DNA of 64,000 nt from Pochonia chlamydosporia 170 (Eukaryota; Ascomycota; Sordariomycetes; Hypocreales; Clavicipitaceae), in contig NC_035794.1 of NCBI RefSeq assembly GCF_001653235.2, positions 992,001-1,056,000 of the forward strand, in the 5' to 3' direction. The translations under genes were made by a program, and so were the position numbers. This document shows, in pieces, positions 20,788 to 31,897 of the stretch. The notes under the pieces were generated by a model. That model had not been told where the DNA came from and did not search any database. It saw only the letters and a list, made by a program, of their open reading frames with translations. Position 1 is the stretch's first letter. Each line of letters begins with the position of its first letter.

Positions 20788-21173
20788 TTACACCCAATCC
20801 TTGCAGCAAACGAAATCACCACCTCCAGGACAAACCGGATCTACACAAGTCAGCATCTACTTCACAAGCCATCTCAGTAACATGCAATAGACTCACCCGT
20901 AAGTGGATGAACACATTGCGCCTTCCACGCACAAGCCGTTGATGTCCCAGTATACCCCGGACAATGTGCCGTGATGTAGCAGCCTACAACGTTATCTGGA
21001 TCATATGGACACGCATAATCACCCGGGGAACCTGGCACCGCCAAACCTCCGTATCCCGCACACTTTCCGCGGTCCAGACAGATGCAGTACATGTCATTGT
21101 GGGAGCCGGAGCAATGCCCGCCAACGGTGGCGAGCGCATAAGGCAATGAGAGGAGGAGGAAGAGGACCTTCAT
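20788..21173 (-). CDS. Small secreted 12-Cys protein
   Basis: Exons 21173-20897 and 20840-20788 encode 109 residues. The signal peptide covers about residues 1-15. Twelve cysteines follow, starting GGHC, YCIC and GKC and ending VC and CC. Unspliced, the ORF stops shortly after the donor with a C-terminus ending ACY. The strong donor GTGAGT at 20896 and a TGTAG acceptor at 20842 join in frame to DPVCPGGGDFVCCKDWV, which brings the cysteine count to an even twelve. I prefer the spliced form. No named domain is recognised. A TATA box lies at 21255-21262. Confidence 0.8.
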
Positions 21174-21254
21174 GATGGAGATTTGTGACTGCTATAGTGA
21201 AGGAATTACTGTGTTGGTTCGAAAATTATGGACATGCAGAGTTATCTGAAGCTT

Positions 21255-21262
21255 ATTATATA
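21255..21262 (-). promoter_or_regulatory. TATA box of the 12-Cys secreted gene
   Basis: TATATAAT on the minus strand, about 85 bases upstream of the ATG at 21173. Confidence 0.45.
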
Positions 21263-21632
21263 GTAAGAATAGCGACTTACACCAGCTCCGTATTGTAAAC
21301 GATCTCCCTTTTTGGTCAGCTACCACAGCCCACCACACAACTCCATCACGAGAGTTAGTTCGCGTTTCGTATTTCGGTTGTCCACGTATCGACTTTAGCC
21401 AATACCTTCGACCAATCCGGAAGGCAGGTCAACTATATGACCATGTAGAATGCATCATGTATAATTGTTTTAACTCTGTTGAATTCGGCCCGTCGCAGAG
21501 AACTGGGGTAGCATATCTTTAAACTATTGCTACGCGTATTCTGTCGTGTAAGCAAACCTAACGTACATCACGTTTGCGACAAAGGTTTTCAATGTAATGT
21601 GGCAGTGATATTACCTGTTTGAGTAAATAAAT

Positions 21633-22031
21633 CTATGAGCACCCGCGTATATCCTGAGGTTTCCCGACGAATTGTGCCAAGGGAGCTAACTGTTCCCGCT
21701 TAGCTTTGGTATGGATCAAGCCATTCGCATACGCATGCCAAGTATCATAGATGGCCGCCGCTTGTAGTGCCTCAGCACATTCTTCCTCTCTATACCATTG
21801 GTTAATACGCTCGTTGCGCATCAAACCCTGTACTTGCATCTCCCCTGTCAACATGAACGTATCCAGTGAGACCCCATCCAGCTGGAATATGTTGGGCACT
21901 TTGCTCTCGAATTGGAACACAACATACCCTGCTCGAGCCTCACGCAAGTACTGTATTTGTAACAAAGAGTCTTCGTATAAGAAGAAACCTTTCGTCGCTA
22001 GGTTGGCAATTAACGTTTCCACGTGTCTCAC
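21633..22031 (-). CDS. Orphan ORF, unrecognised; possible gene fragment
   Basis: A 132-codon ORF of protein-like composition with patterned hydrophobic segments (YVVFQFESKVPNIFQLDG) and several tryptophans. It has no signal peptide and no domain I recognise. There is no clear promoter, and the upstream exons that a larger gene would need are not evident. It may be an expressed small protein or the end of a decayed gene. Evidence is composition only. Confidence 0.3.
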   Translation of the reverse strand: MRHVETLIANLATKGFFLYEDSLLQIQYLREARAGYVVFQFESKVPNIFQLDGVSLDTFMLTGEMQVQGLMRNERINQWYREEECAEALQAAAIYDTWHAYANGLIHTKAKREQLAPLAQFVGKPQDIRGCS

Positions 22032-22748
22032 TAATGTTCGGTCCTAATCTTTACAAGCACTGAACCTATGGCCCTAAGTCCGTTGACCAGTATTAACCAC
22101 CAAAGGCGACATGGTTCGAAAGGGTCCGGAAATATCGTTTTGCTTGGCTACTCGATTAAAAGGGATTGGACGAAGCCACTCTATTAAGACCCTTGGGATT
22201 TGTTTTGGGTACTTGCATTGTGATGTGACATCCGAAAGGGAAGTGCGCGGACGATCAAGCTAGCTTTTGAGCGTCTTAGACCCAAGTCCTCCGCAGGATA
22301 AAGATTCACGTCTTGGTTGTCCATTTCGTTCCACAGGAACAGAACCCCAGTTTTAATTGCCCAGTTGAGCAATACAAAGTTGTTATTGGTCCAGAATGGT
22401 ATGGACGATCAGGTACCGCTTGCTCGGGAGGTCTGCGAACACCTAGGTGGTGTAAACAGAAATCGAGTCCGAAATCGCGGTGTGGATATTCGCATACCCA
22501 TCCATTCTCTCTTCCCTTAAACATGATGAACCCGGTTGAAGGAAGAGCGTCGCGTACGACAGCGGAGCAGGGGGAAATTCATTCTGAGGCATCGAACTGC
22601 GAAGAGACTGCATCAGGTCTCAATTCATCAAGGTCCTAGCTCGCGCATCTCCCAAGTTATCCAAAGACTCTTCAATATCCAGAACGATGCGGCAAGGTTG
22701 AGTGGAGTGACATATCGGCTAACGATTACAATTTTGGCTCGTATTCTG

Positions 22749-24500
22749 CTAAGTTCCATTGGTCGTGTGAGCCTCCTCACTCTTGTGAAGGTGTTCGAGA
22801 AGTGTATCTACAAAGTATCAGCCTTGTCCACCACAAGAGAGTTCAAGAGAGGTGCTGAGCCATACCTCCCAGTTTCCATCGTGAAGAAAAACCGGTCAAC
22901 GTGTCCTCTAACTGTTTCATATCGCCGTCTGCCAAGCCGTTTGAACACAGCTGGTCAAGATTGACCGAAGCGGCCAGGAGACAGCACAGTCCTAAAAAAC
23001 ACGGTCGCCTGTTATTGTGCCAGCCATGTCGTTGTAGTAGGTCGCTTTCGACGCGACATGTGTCAATTATGAGATTGTACGCGCTGGTCACGGCCAGATT
23101 TGATCCCGTATTAACCGTGGCTCCTCTCAAATAATCGGTTTTCCGGTACAAAACGATCAATGTGCTGATTCAGCGTTAGACCATCGACCAACTAGCTTAT
23201 ACCTCCCATACATACCTTAGTGACATTGCCACGGTTTCACAGAGAGGAAATCGGCCACCTTGAGTCTTGGAAATGTAGCTACCAATTTGGTCGTATATGG
23301 TTTTCTCAATAGTTCTAAACTCATCATTCTCAGTCGACCATTCGATTTGCTTCAGCATGTCTCCAACACGCATGGCATGCTGAGCCCGGGCCAATAAGTT
23401 GCGAACAGCATCTTCGCCATAGATGTCATCACTTGACACCTTATGAAGCAGTGATGTATGCGGGACATCTTGCGAAGGGACCACCTGGGGCAAGTCGTAC
23501 TGGATAGTTGACAGTACGATGGTTCTATTGCAGGTAAGTAACCAGAAGTACCGCGCGGATTACATATGTGATACTTACTTGTCAAGGAGAATTAGAGCAC
23601 TCCAGCACAAATCCACTGCTAAGTCGTCAGAACCAGACTCCTTACCGTTGGTTCCTACACCAAACTTCATACGGCGACCGAGATAAATGCGCTGAATAAG
23701 GCCGCGACAGGCAATTAACGTTTCGTATGCATCCTTGGTCATGCCATGTCCAGTTTCACAGGTAGCAAGTATAATCCCACATTGCAGCAACTCCAGATAG
23801 CCCGAGGAGTCCGCAGACGACTGTAGAATCGCAAACGCATCTTTGATGACTCGGTACAGCGTATTCCGCACTGGATGATTCTGATGCTGGCACGGGGGTG
23901 CAACAAACAGGTACATGCAAGCTATCATGAGGGCAAAAATGTCGTCACTATCAGCCGAATGAGCTCTCGGGGACACAAATATTTCCGTTCTTGCGAGGAC
24001 TTTGTCTCTGTTCAGAATGGGCAGCCAGTGATGCGAGATGTCGAAGTAGCTGCTCACGGTGTCCACTACGTGAACACCAGCCGAATCAAAGACATCATTA
24101 ATGACGTGAGATAGAGACGGTTGAATCGGGCTTCGATTGTCCGCATATACACGGCTGCTGGAGCATGCTGCCCAGAGCAAGGCGCGCTCGCCTGCTGGAG
24201 ACAAATCAAGTGGACAAAGACCTCTCAATATGACCAATGTTTCAGTAGCAAATTGCGAAACTGACGCAAGTTGGCGCAGGGATGTTTGGTCTTGGGTGAG
24301 GTATTCGCACCGAACAGCTTTCCTATGGCCAGTCAACGTCGCACAAGCGCCGAGATGGATCGTTGCATTGCAGAAGCGAAAATCACTTACGCTATGCACC
24401 TGGAGCAACTGGGTATGACCCTGTCACAGCGCTGCTTCTGTCGCTTGCAGTTCAGGCATGTCCCTGGTGTCAATTCAACATGGGCTTGCTTCATGGTCAT
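22749..24500 (-). CDS. Zn2Cys6 transcription factor with fungal-specific regulatory domain
   Basis: Exons 24500-24391, 24322-23579, 23524-23216, 23164-22866 and 22807-22749 encode 506 residues. The binuclear zinc cluster is C15-x2-C18-x6-C25-x6-C32-x2-C35-x6-C42, and the first intron falls between the fifth and sixth cysteines. A middle homology region follows, with YFDISHHWLPILNRD near residue 130, typical of the fungal_trans family. All four introns have standard ends and keep phase. It would bind DNA in the nucleus. It is divergent from the MDR oxidoreductase at 25356, 855 bases away, which makes that gene a plausible target. Confidence 0.9.
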
Positions 24501-25355
24501 CCGAAGTATGAAGATTGGGAATAATGCGGGTCAGCTGCACGCAAGCTGTCGATGTCAAAAATTCCACGAAGTCGAGTACAACGATTTACCGGCAAAATAA
24601 TAACGTCATCATGACCAAGCGAATGTTTTCTTCTTAGCAATCGGTCTGGTCGGATGTTGGAAGTGAAGTTGCAAAAGATAGCCCCGAAAAGTTTCTGTGC
24701 CAGTTGACTCGGATCAGCTGGAGACAAACCCAAATTCCCATTGCGGAAGGAACTGATCCACTCAGATCCACATTGGCCACATGCAGTTTTCAGTTTGCAG
24801 GGGTCGGCCGATCCTTGTCCCGGGTTTCAGTCAGTTGCAAGGATCGTCCGACCCTTCAGGAATACTCCGTCCATTTACTACTTCTTGGCGCCTAGTATTA
24901 ACATATTACATACATGCTGCATAGGCTTGGCTCTTAGAGTAGGCTGCAGTCACCAAGGAGAATGCCGCGTGGTCCGATACATTCTCCCCTTAATGCAGAA
25001 TATGGGGAGCGAATGTCGATCTGTGCCCGTAACACACAGTTGAAGCGGCGGTTGATTACCAATACATCGATTTCTCTTGAATCACATTACTCGCTCTATG
25101 GATTCTGGGTATGTATTGCGCAAATCACATTCTTCATGCTTTGTAAAGCACTTGGCCGACATGGCGTGAGGCTTCTTGACCGATATCCTGACCAGAACAG
25201 TTGAAAGTGCTTACATCATATGTGTCTGAGCTTTGTGCCCGAGTAGATACTATAAATATGCATGTTCTGTCTTCACCATGATGACCGGCGATATAGCCTT
25301 CAAATTTCATCCTTCCGCCTTCTGAACAAAGCCTACCCTCCCCGCAACAATTATC
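24501..25355. other. Divergent intergenic region (regulator/oxidoreductase)
   Basis: About 855 bases shared by the promoters of the Zn2Cys6 regulator and the MDR oxidoreductase. A TATAAATA lies near 25250, about 100 bases before the oxidoreductase ATG. ORFs inside are short and unsupported. Confidence 0.5.
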
Positions 25356-26470
25356 ATGACTCTGCCTACTACCTCAAACGGATGGTCCATCCAATCCATC
25401 AACAAGGACAGCTTCGATGGACTCGTACGTCAAGATAACGTCCCCATACAGAAGCTTGGAGATCACGATATTCTGGTTCAAGTGGAGGCCGTCTCTCTAA
25501 ACTACAGAGACTTGGCCATCCCAAGAGTGAGTAAATCCCATATTGTACATCATTAAATAAAAAGCTTGTACTTACATGGTCTCAGGGTCTCTATCCGTTC
25601 GCCATGAACCTCCCCGTCGTTCCTGGCTCAGATGCTGCTGGAATTGTCCTTGCAGTCGGGCCAAAGGTCACCCGATTGTCCAAAGGGGATAGAGTCTGCA
25701 CACTCTTCAACGAACTGCATCAAGTTAACCCCATATCTCCTGACGCCGTGGGCAGTGGTCTTGGCGGCGCACTCGACGGTACGCTTCGAACCTATGCAGT
25801 CTTCCCAGAACATGGGCTCGTACTCGCACCGTCTTCTCTCGACGCCATCGAAGCAAGTACCCTGAGCTGTGCGCCGCTGACTGCGTGGAATGCCCTCTAT
25901 GGTTTACAGTCCAAGGCAGTCAAAGCGGGAGACTGGGTTTTAACTCAAGGAACAGGTGGTGTCAGTCTTGCTGCCATTCAGTTTGCTGCAGCTGCAGGTG
26001 CCACAGTTGTCGCTACTACGTCTTCAAATGACAAGTCGGAGGCTTTGAAGAAACTTGGCGCTTCGTTTGTTATCAACTACAAGGAGACGCCAAATTGGGG
26101 CGAAGCGGCTAGGGCATTGACACCGGGTGGTCTTGGATTCGATCACATCCTCGAGATTGGTGGTGCAGGGAGCATCGGGCAATCACTCAAGGCGGTAAAG
26201 CTAGAGGGTGTAATCACGATTATTGGGTTCCTTGCACCTTCTGAGAAACAGCCCCCCCTTATGGACGCTCTCAACCATCTCTGCATTGTGAGAGGCGTGT
26301 TTGTTGGCTCGAGACAGCAATTTGAGGAGATGAATCGGGCTATTGATTCTGCCAAAATTCATCCAGTAGTTGACCCAAACATGTTTTCTCTGGATGATTT
26401 GAAGGAGGCATATATGTATCAGTGGGAACGGAAGCACCTTGGCAAGGTTGTTGTAAAAGTCACCGTTTAG
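25356..26470 (+). CDS. Zinc-less MDR oxidoreductase (quinone-reductase/enoyl-reductase-like)
   Basis: Exons 25356-25526 and 25586-26470 encode 351 residues. The MDR fold is clear: an N-terminal GroES-like domain (HDILVQVEAVSLNYRDL, VVPGSDAAGIV, GDRV) and a Rossmann domain with GTGGVSLAAIQFA. The Cys/His ligands of classical zinc alcohol dehydrogenases are missing, so this belongs with the zinc-less NAD(P)H-dependent quinone or enoyl reductases. The protein is probably cytosolic. The substrate cannot be told from sequence. It is head-to-head with a Zn2Cys6 regulator. Confidence 0.92.
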
Positions 26471-26990
26471 GCGACTTCTTGACAGACACGTTGCTCATTG
26501 GAGCTCGCTGCGACAAGAATCTTAGATCAAGGGATGTTGTACTTATGGCCTATGGAGAGAATTTACTACAGGCGCGATTAAGCGCGAAAAAGATATTTTG
26601 TGTTGCTGTATTCGATCACTTGCCTGACCAGGGTTGAGAGTGACCCGCCGCGTTGTGAATATTTTCGACGGACACGTGCAGACTTGCCAAGAGCGCTTCG
26701 CCTTACCAATTTCACAAGAGCCAGTGCCAAGGAGACGAAACGGAACATAGTGGCCAACAAAGGTAGAAGTTACGTAGTGTCGTGCAGAGCGCTGCCTGCG
26801 TCAGTTTGTGGCCCGCAAGATTCTCATGCATTTCCCTCAATGAAAGCCTGAACAGGTAATTTCCGACGAATGATGCATATGTAGTTTACTCCAGTTTGAG
26901 CTTATCTTGGACGTCTGTAATTGAAGACAACATGGTGCCAAGAACAATAATACCGCTGTTACGGGGAAACTGACTCTGCGGTGACGTTTG

Positions 26991-27263
26991 TCAGCTGGGC
27001 CAATGCTCTCCTACACGTGAGGTCTGCGAGCCTGCATTCCTGATCAGGCTGATATCGGCATATGCAATTGCGGTTAGGACCAGATCACCCAGCGGTGCAA
27101 CAGTTGCCATGTACCTGAATGCAGTCAATGCAGTTTGAAGACTATTACTCAGAAAGACGGCAAGTTCTTTGCCAAGAAGACCTCTGACGGATCCGAAGCC
27201 GAACAACTGGAGGAACTTGTTACCGAGTGACGTGAGAACGGCGAGTGTCAGTCCTCCTGCCAA
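26991..27263 (-). pseudogene. Hydrophobic orphan ORF, probable remnant of a membrane-protein gene
   Basis: A 90-codon ORF with two hydrophobic stretches (GGLTLAVLTSL; VAPLGDLVLTAIAYADISLI). The start is preceded by an acceptor-like CTAATTCTTGGCAG, and a donor-like GTAGGAG lies near its end, so it looks like an internal exon. Upstream pieces on the same strand (27300-27400, 27870-28140) look coding but could not be joined in frame. A decayed gene is more likely than an intact one. The family is not recognised. Confidence 0.3.
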
Positions 27264-28299
27264 GAATTAGTATGGTAGGGCAGAACTTATGGCCAGGGGC
27301 ATGGGTCGGTGAACCACGCCAGAAAGATAAGCATTCTCAACCTCGAGCTGTGTTGTCAATTGAAATTGCTGGGGTCAAGGCAAGTCTGTTGACTGCGAGG
27401 CTCGTTGGATGATGATACTTACTCACGCATCTGTATCTCACTACTCGCACTTACTACAGAATTCTTCTTCGTTGTAATTTTCTGTTCTCTATATCGTTTT
27501 CTTTACCCGTCCTTGTATGGTAGAATTGTTTCAATAGATGCTGTTAACACTGAATCCATCGTTTCCTGTTGTATTGGTATCGTCATCTGTCACTGTAGGG
27601 TATATAGCCTGACGGAAAGACGCTGGTCAAAAAGCGTTCCCTGTATCTACCCTTTATCTGTCTGTCTGAGGTACAAGGACCTTTGCTATTGCCATCCTCC
27701 CAAGCCAGTCACATAGTATACACAGGATATGTCTATTAAGCCGACCCATGTGTTAGTCGCCGGTAGATACCAAGGCTGAAACATATTATCAATCACTTGG
27801 GTTTCCGTATTTCGGTGGCGTGATTTCAAGCTTGGAGATGCCTGCAAGGGTTCACCTGCAAATGACGTTGCGTGACCGATCAGGCATGATATGCCGCAGA
27901 TTGCTGAGGCGTTTTCCCCGAATTCTTGATGCGGTAATCTGATTTGAACAAAGCTCGACGCAAGGATATACGAGACACATACCGATGAATACCGGTTCCA
28001 AGACCCGGAGTGTCTGCCCTGGGCGACTGACCCTGGAGAACATCAGGGTGGCAGTTGCCGTCCCCGCAAAGCAAGCGAGGTCAGCATGCCGGCGTAATAA
28101 AGGCTGAAAAGTACCGAAGTTCAAAATGACCTGTAACATTATCAATCTTCTAGTTCGATCCTTGGATCGTTTTAAGTCTGCGTGGAATGGGACGAAGCCG
28201 TTTCATCGCTCAGCGACTTCCGAAATCATCAATGTCGTGGTGGTATCTAGCTCGATGAGACGGCTAAGGCTCCGTGTGCAACAGGCTCGGTAGGGTGTC

Positions 28300-28590
28300 A
28301 CATTGATCCGAACCAAATAGGCTCTAGCACATGCCTGTCACTCAATAAAAGTGTCACAAGTACCCACGTGGCCCTCTATGTTGACTTTCTAGAGTAGTTG
28401 TGCGCAAGGTGGGCGGTTCAAAGGTACTGGCGAGAATCTGACCAAGGATCCAAGGACACTAGTCGTTCGGGAAGTCAGTCTAGCCGGTGGTGTATTTCAC
28501 ACGCCGCAACTTCTGAAACTTGGCATAGTTTGTCGGATTGAGTGGGAGAGATTAGTCTACCATATTCCGTGTTGGGATAGTTAAAGTCTT
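28300..28590 (+). pseudogene. Relic of a GMC (glucose-methanol-choline) oxidoreductase
   Basis: From 28432 the frame reads ENLTKDPRTLVVREV followed by SLAGGVFHTPQLLKLGIV. This matches the GMC signature 2 region (AGAFxTPQLLxLSGIG) with one residue lost before GI. About 15 codons later it stops (28579-28581). The upstream part matches the family only in another frame (YVDFL, then a stop, then VVVRKVGG), so at least one frameshift and two stops are present. No N-terminal FAD motif or C-terminal His motif was found nearby. The family call rests on this signature only. Confidence 0.5.
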
Positions 28591-29714
28591 GGCATGGCGC
28601 AATATACGCAGCTTGCCAGGCCAGAAACAGAAAAGGTTCATGCAGAGAACTTGGAAAGTTCGTGTTTCAGTCCAGTTCAGACCCCTTGGGCTCGTGAGCA
28701 ACAGGTAAACTGCCGAGTGGGCGCGACTGTCCTTGCCACAAAGATCCGCCTCCACGAGTGATTGGAGACAGCCAATTCAAGGAAGGGGGCATCTGTGCAG
28801 CGCGTCGATGTCGAATGGGGTCCCGGATCAGTGGAAGTAAAGAGAGTTCCTGCAATGGACGCGGTCTGGGAGCGGCAAGTTCCGATTTTGCCGGTTATTT
28901 CTCCGGCTATAATGAAGCTGCCTCTTCCTGAAACAACCTTCTTCTGTCACACTGTGAGCCATTGATGGGACGACACCCTGATGGTTCAGTACTATGGCTT
29001 TGGAGAAGTCCAACAATGTATTGTCGCTGTTTGGGATGGTTGCCATAGAGTTGGGATACATGATGAGGCGGACAACATGGCTCTTCCGCAAAGAGAACAC
29101 AGTGTGCACTTTGGATGTTCAACTTGTGTGGCAAGCAGAGAGCCTTGGTGAGATGCTGACCAACATGTCGAAGATCTCGGATTCAGTCAGCATCTCATGT
29201 ATCTTGTCCATTGGCAAATGGAAGGAAGAACACCCAGCTGGCATGATGAATCGATCCGAAGTTCTCAGAGACGTCAAATTTCCTTGCTCCTTAACGGCTG
29301 TTTGGTGTATACGCCAATCGCCACGTCCACCTCATTCACCCCAAACTCTATCCATATGGCACAGAAGGGTGTGACAAAGTGGCATCAACGCGATGTGATC
29401 CCTGAAAACAACACGGGGTGATGATTAGGGCGAGAGGCTTGCCATGTGCCTTGCTTTAGGAAACTAGCAGCCTTCCATTATGCCAGGAATCCTGGTCGAG
29501 CTTTCTGGCCATGAGGTGTGAAGACCGATCACACCTCATGCGACACGTAATTGCAAATAGAACTCAACGATTTAACCATTAATGCCGTTCCCAGCTTGGA
29601 AGGCCATTATGAAGGGAGAAGGAGCTTCAGGTCCGAAAGCGAATGGCGGGCAAAGCCGGTCGTGCAAAGTTGATCTGCATTTTGACTGTGGGTCAATGCA
29701 CAAACACGGTTTTT

Positions 29715-29746
29715 GACCAGACCAGACCAGACCAGACCAGACCAGA
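29715..29746. repeat. GACCA pentanucleotide microsatellite
   Basis: Six perfect GACCA units plus two bases, in non-coding DNA. Shorter runs of the same pentamer occur near 14389 and, on the other strand, near 32829. Confidence 0.95.
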
Positions 29747-30842
29747 TTCATGTTTGGCATCTGGCGAGGAGGCGTGAGGCAAGGGCAGCAGTGACCCTGC
29801 GCGATGCCGCCGGTTCGAATGGGGAAGGAGCCACCCGTCATTCTCCCAGCCCTATCGCGGATGTCACATTTCTGTGCACACACTTCAGAGTAGTGCAGCA
29901 GATTGCCGGTCTTACATAACCCAATCGCCAAGCTAGCATGCAGATGATGTTGATCCAAGCTGCCCAATCAACGTTTTGTACGGAGTAGGGATATTGAGCC
30001 CTTGCTCCACGTTTTCTTTGACAATATTAGTGCAGGGTTTACCTTGCTTTGGATGATGTTCTGAGCAGCAATCTCCTCCCCTTTGCGTCGCAAGATCTGA
30101 TAGTCTGCGGCGTGGATGAATAAGGGGCATCAAACGGCACGGACCTCTTAGACATGTCCAGTAACATGTCAAATTCCTAGATATCTCAATCTGAATTGTC
30201 TTGGTGCTTCGCCGTGGTCGACCATTGTGCTGGACAAAAGAACTGCATGACATGTCACTCGTGCAGGGTAATACCGGAAATACGAGCAGACTTCCAGGGG
30301 TATATTTCCGAACGTGTCAAACTCAGTCGTCCACAATCTGGTCCAGACGCCGGTCCCAAGACCCTTCATCGTCAACCACCAGACATGAGAGTGAGACACT
30401 TGTGATTTAAGCGCTAATTTGCGCTGACATCCGCCGCATGGCCGGTTTACATGGCCAGAAAATATTCCTCATCGGCTTTCTTCCAGAAACACCGACTGTG
30501 GAGCTAAGTTCCTGGTAGGCTAACCGTTGAAATGTGGCGTCAACGGGTGGTGTGGACGATGCATCTGACGGCCTTGTCAACAGTGAGTTCCCGAAGCCGC
30601 GTAGACACCGGCTCTCTCATTTTCGATACCGTGGCGTTATATCAGACAAGAATTGAGATCAACGGACGTTCTGCGGCGGCATTGCTCAGATAATCGAAAG
30701 ATGCCTGTGAAACACCGACTTGATGAGTTCATAAAGCTCCCATATCGCCCTCAAAGTTTGCCACCGAGTCCATAAGCCCAACCAACAGCATGCAATTACC
30801 TAGATGACCAAATTTGCATATTCAACTGACTGAGAACACACA

Positions 30843-31897
30843 ATGGAACGAGCACACGAGCAGCTCATGGCGGCGACTCCATGGTTACAAGATTTGGGTT
30901 CCTCCTTTCCCCAGGGCCCTTTCGGTCTGTCCCAGAAAATGGATGGGCTTTTCCACTCGGTATGGCTTCTCTCTATCTGTCAATGACCAACAGCACATCG
31001 TTGTTGACATGTAATCTTAGGATGTATTTGACGACGTCATCAACCCTCGACCAGATTTCTATCTTGGAGATGATTTTGCACATCTCTTGAACACTTCCTT
31101 CCACACTCCGAACGAATTTGCACAAAGTCCTGCGAGCTCTTCTTCGTCCTTCTCAGACGTCGGCAGCAATGGACCCAACGATGACGGCACGCGCTCCGTC
31201 GGAAGGCTCCCGCAAAGTGGGCGCAAAATGGTTGCATTGGCCCCAGCTCGGCCCAAATCACCACCAAGTGGGGAGCTCCAGCCACCAAAGGGTTCAAGAT
31301 ATCACAAGCGGAGGGAGCAGAATCGTGCAGCGTATGTGTTTGAGAGGTTCTGGTGTTCAGTCTGGTGCCCATTCGCTAACGTATATTGATGTTACTAGAC
31401 AACGCGCCTTTAGGATGCGGAAAGAGCAGCATGTCAAGGACCTCGAGGACAAGGTAGTGGCCCTTGAGGCGACGCAAGAGAAGCTCAGTGCCGAGAACGT
31501 TCGATTGCAAGAGGACTTGAACAAAGCGACAGTCGAGAACACCATCCTTCGAAGCTTGACGACTCCAGGCGGCCCGCGGGAGAACGGCACATCCACGTCT
31601 TCTCAATACGGCTTGGATGGTGAGGCGGAGCGTCTAGCTTTCATGAACACTCCCGCCATTCCGAGTTTTGACTCACGGCATTTCACAAGTGCAACTGCAC
31701 AGTGCAATGTGAGAGGTGGTGTGCTGAAAGGAAGCAAGATTTGGGAGTTTATCATTGGTCATCCGCTGTTTCAAGAGGGATTGATAGATGTCAACATGGT
31801 CGCCCAGCAGCTCCTGAAGTACCCTCACAGGGACAATGGTGGCTGCATTGCTGAAGGGGTCCTCGTTGAATGCATTGAAAAGAGCGTCAAAACTTAG
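30843..31897 (+). CDS. bZIP transcription factor (AP-1/Yap-like basic region)
   Basis: Exons 30843-30959, 31021-31331 and 31399-31897 encode 308 residues. The basic region RREQNRAAQRAFRMRKEQHV is split by intron 2 after RAA and is followed by a leucine-zipper coiled coil (LEDKVVALEATQEKL... LQEDLNKATVENTIL). The NxxAQxAFR pattern is typical of fungal AP-1-like factors. The N-terminus is acidic and Ser-rich. The C-terminus has a conserved-looking WEFIIGHPLFQEGLID segment. I see no obvious Cys-rich redox domain of the Yap1 type. It acts in the nucleus; its target genes cannot be told from sequence. Confidence 0.88.

Larger units (their letters stand above)
21174..22748. other. Intergenic region with an orphan ORF
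   Basis: About 1.6 kb between a secreted gene and the 3' end of a Zn2Cys6 regulator. It contains the orphan ORF at 21633-22031 (listed separately) and weak minus-strand ORFs at 22184-22524 that may belong to the same decayed gene. Confidence 0.45.
26471..30842. other. Decayed region with gene relics
   Basis: About 4.4 kb without an intact gene. It holds a GMC-oxidoreductase relic (28300-28590), a hydrophobic orphan ORF (26991-27263), membrane-like minus-strand fragments near 27870-28140, transporter-like fragments near 29950-30180 and a GACCA microsatellite. Stop codons and frame changes interrupt every reading I tried. Confidence 0.6.

Noticed and set aside
29811..29830. GGTTCGAAT sequence resembling a tRNA B box
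   Set aside because: No matching A box or foldable acceptor stem at the right distance; the same holds for GGTTCGAA near 22112 and 37636.
30169..30399. Minus-strand ORF and nearby transporter-like fragments (29930-30253)
   Set aside because: Fragments such as HAADYQILRRKGEE look coding but are not joined in frame and could not be assigned; mentioned only as part of the decayed region.
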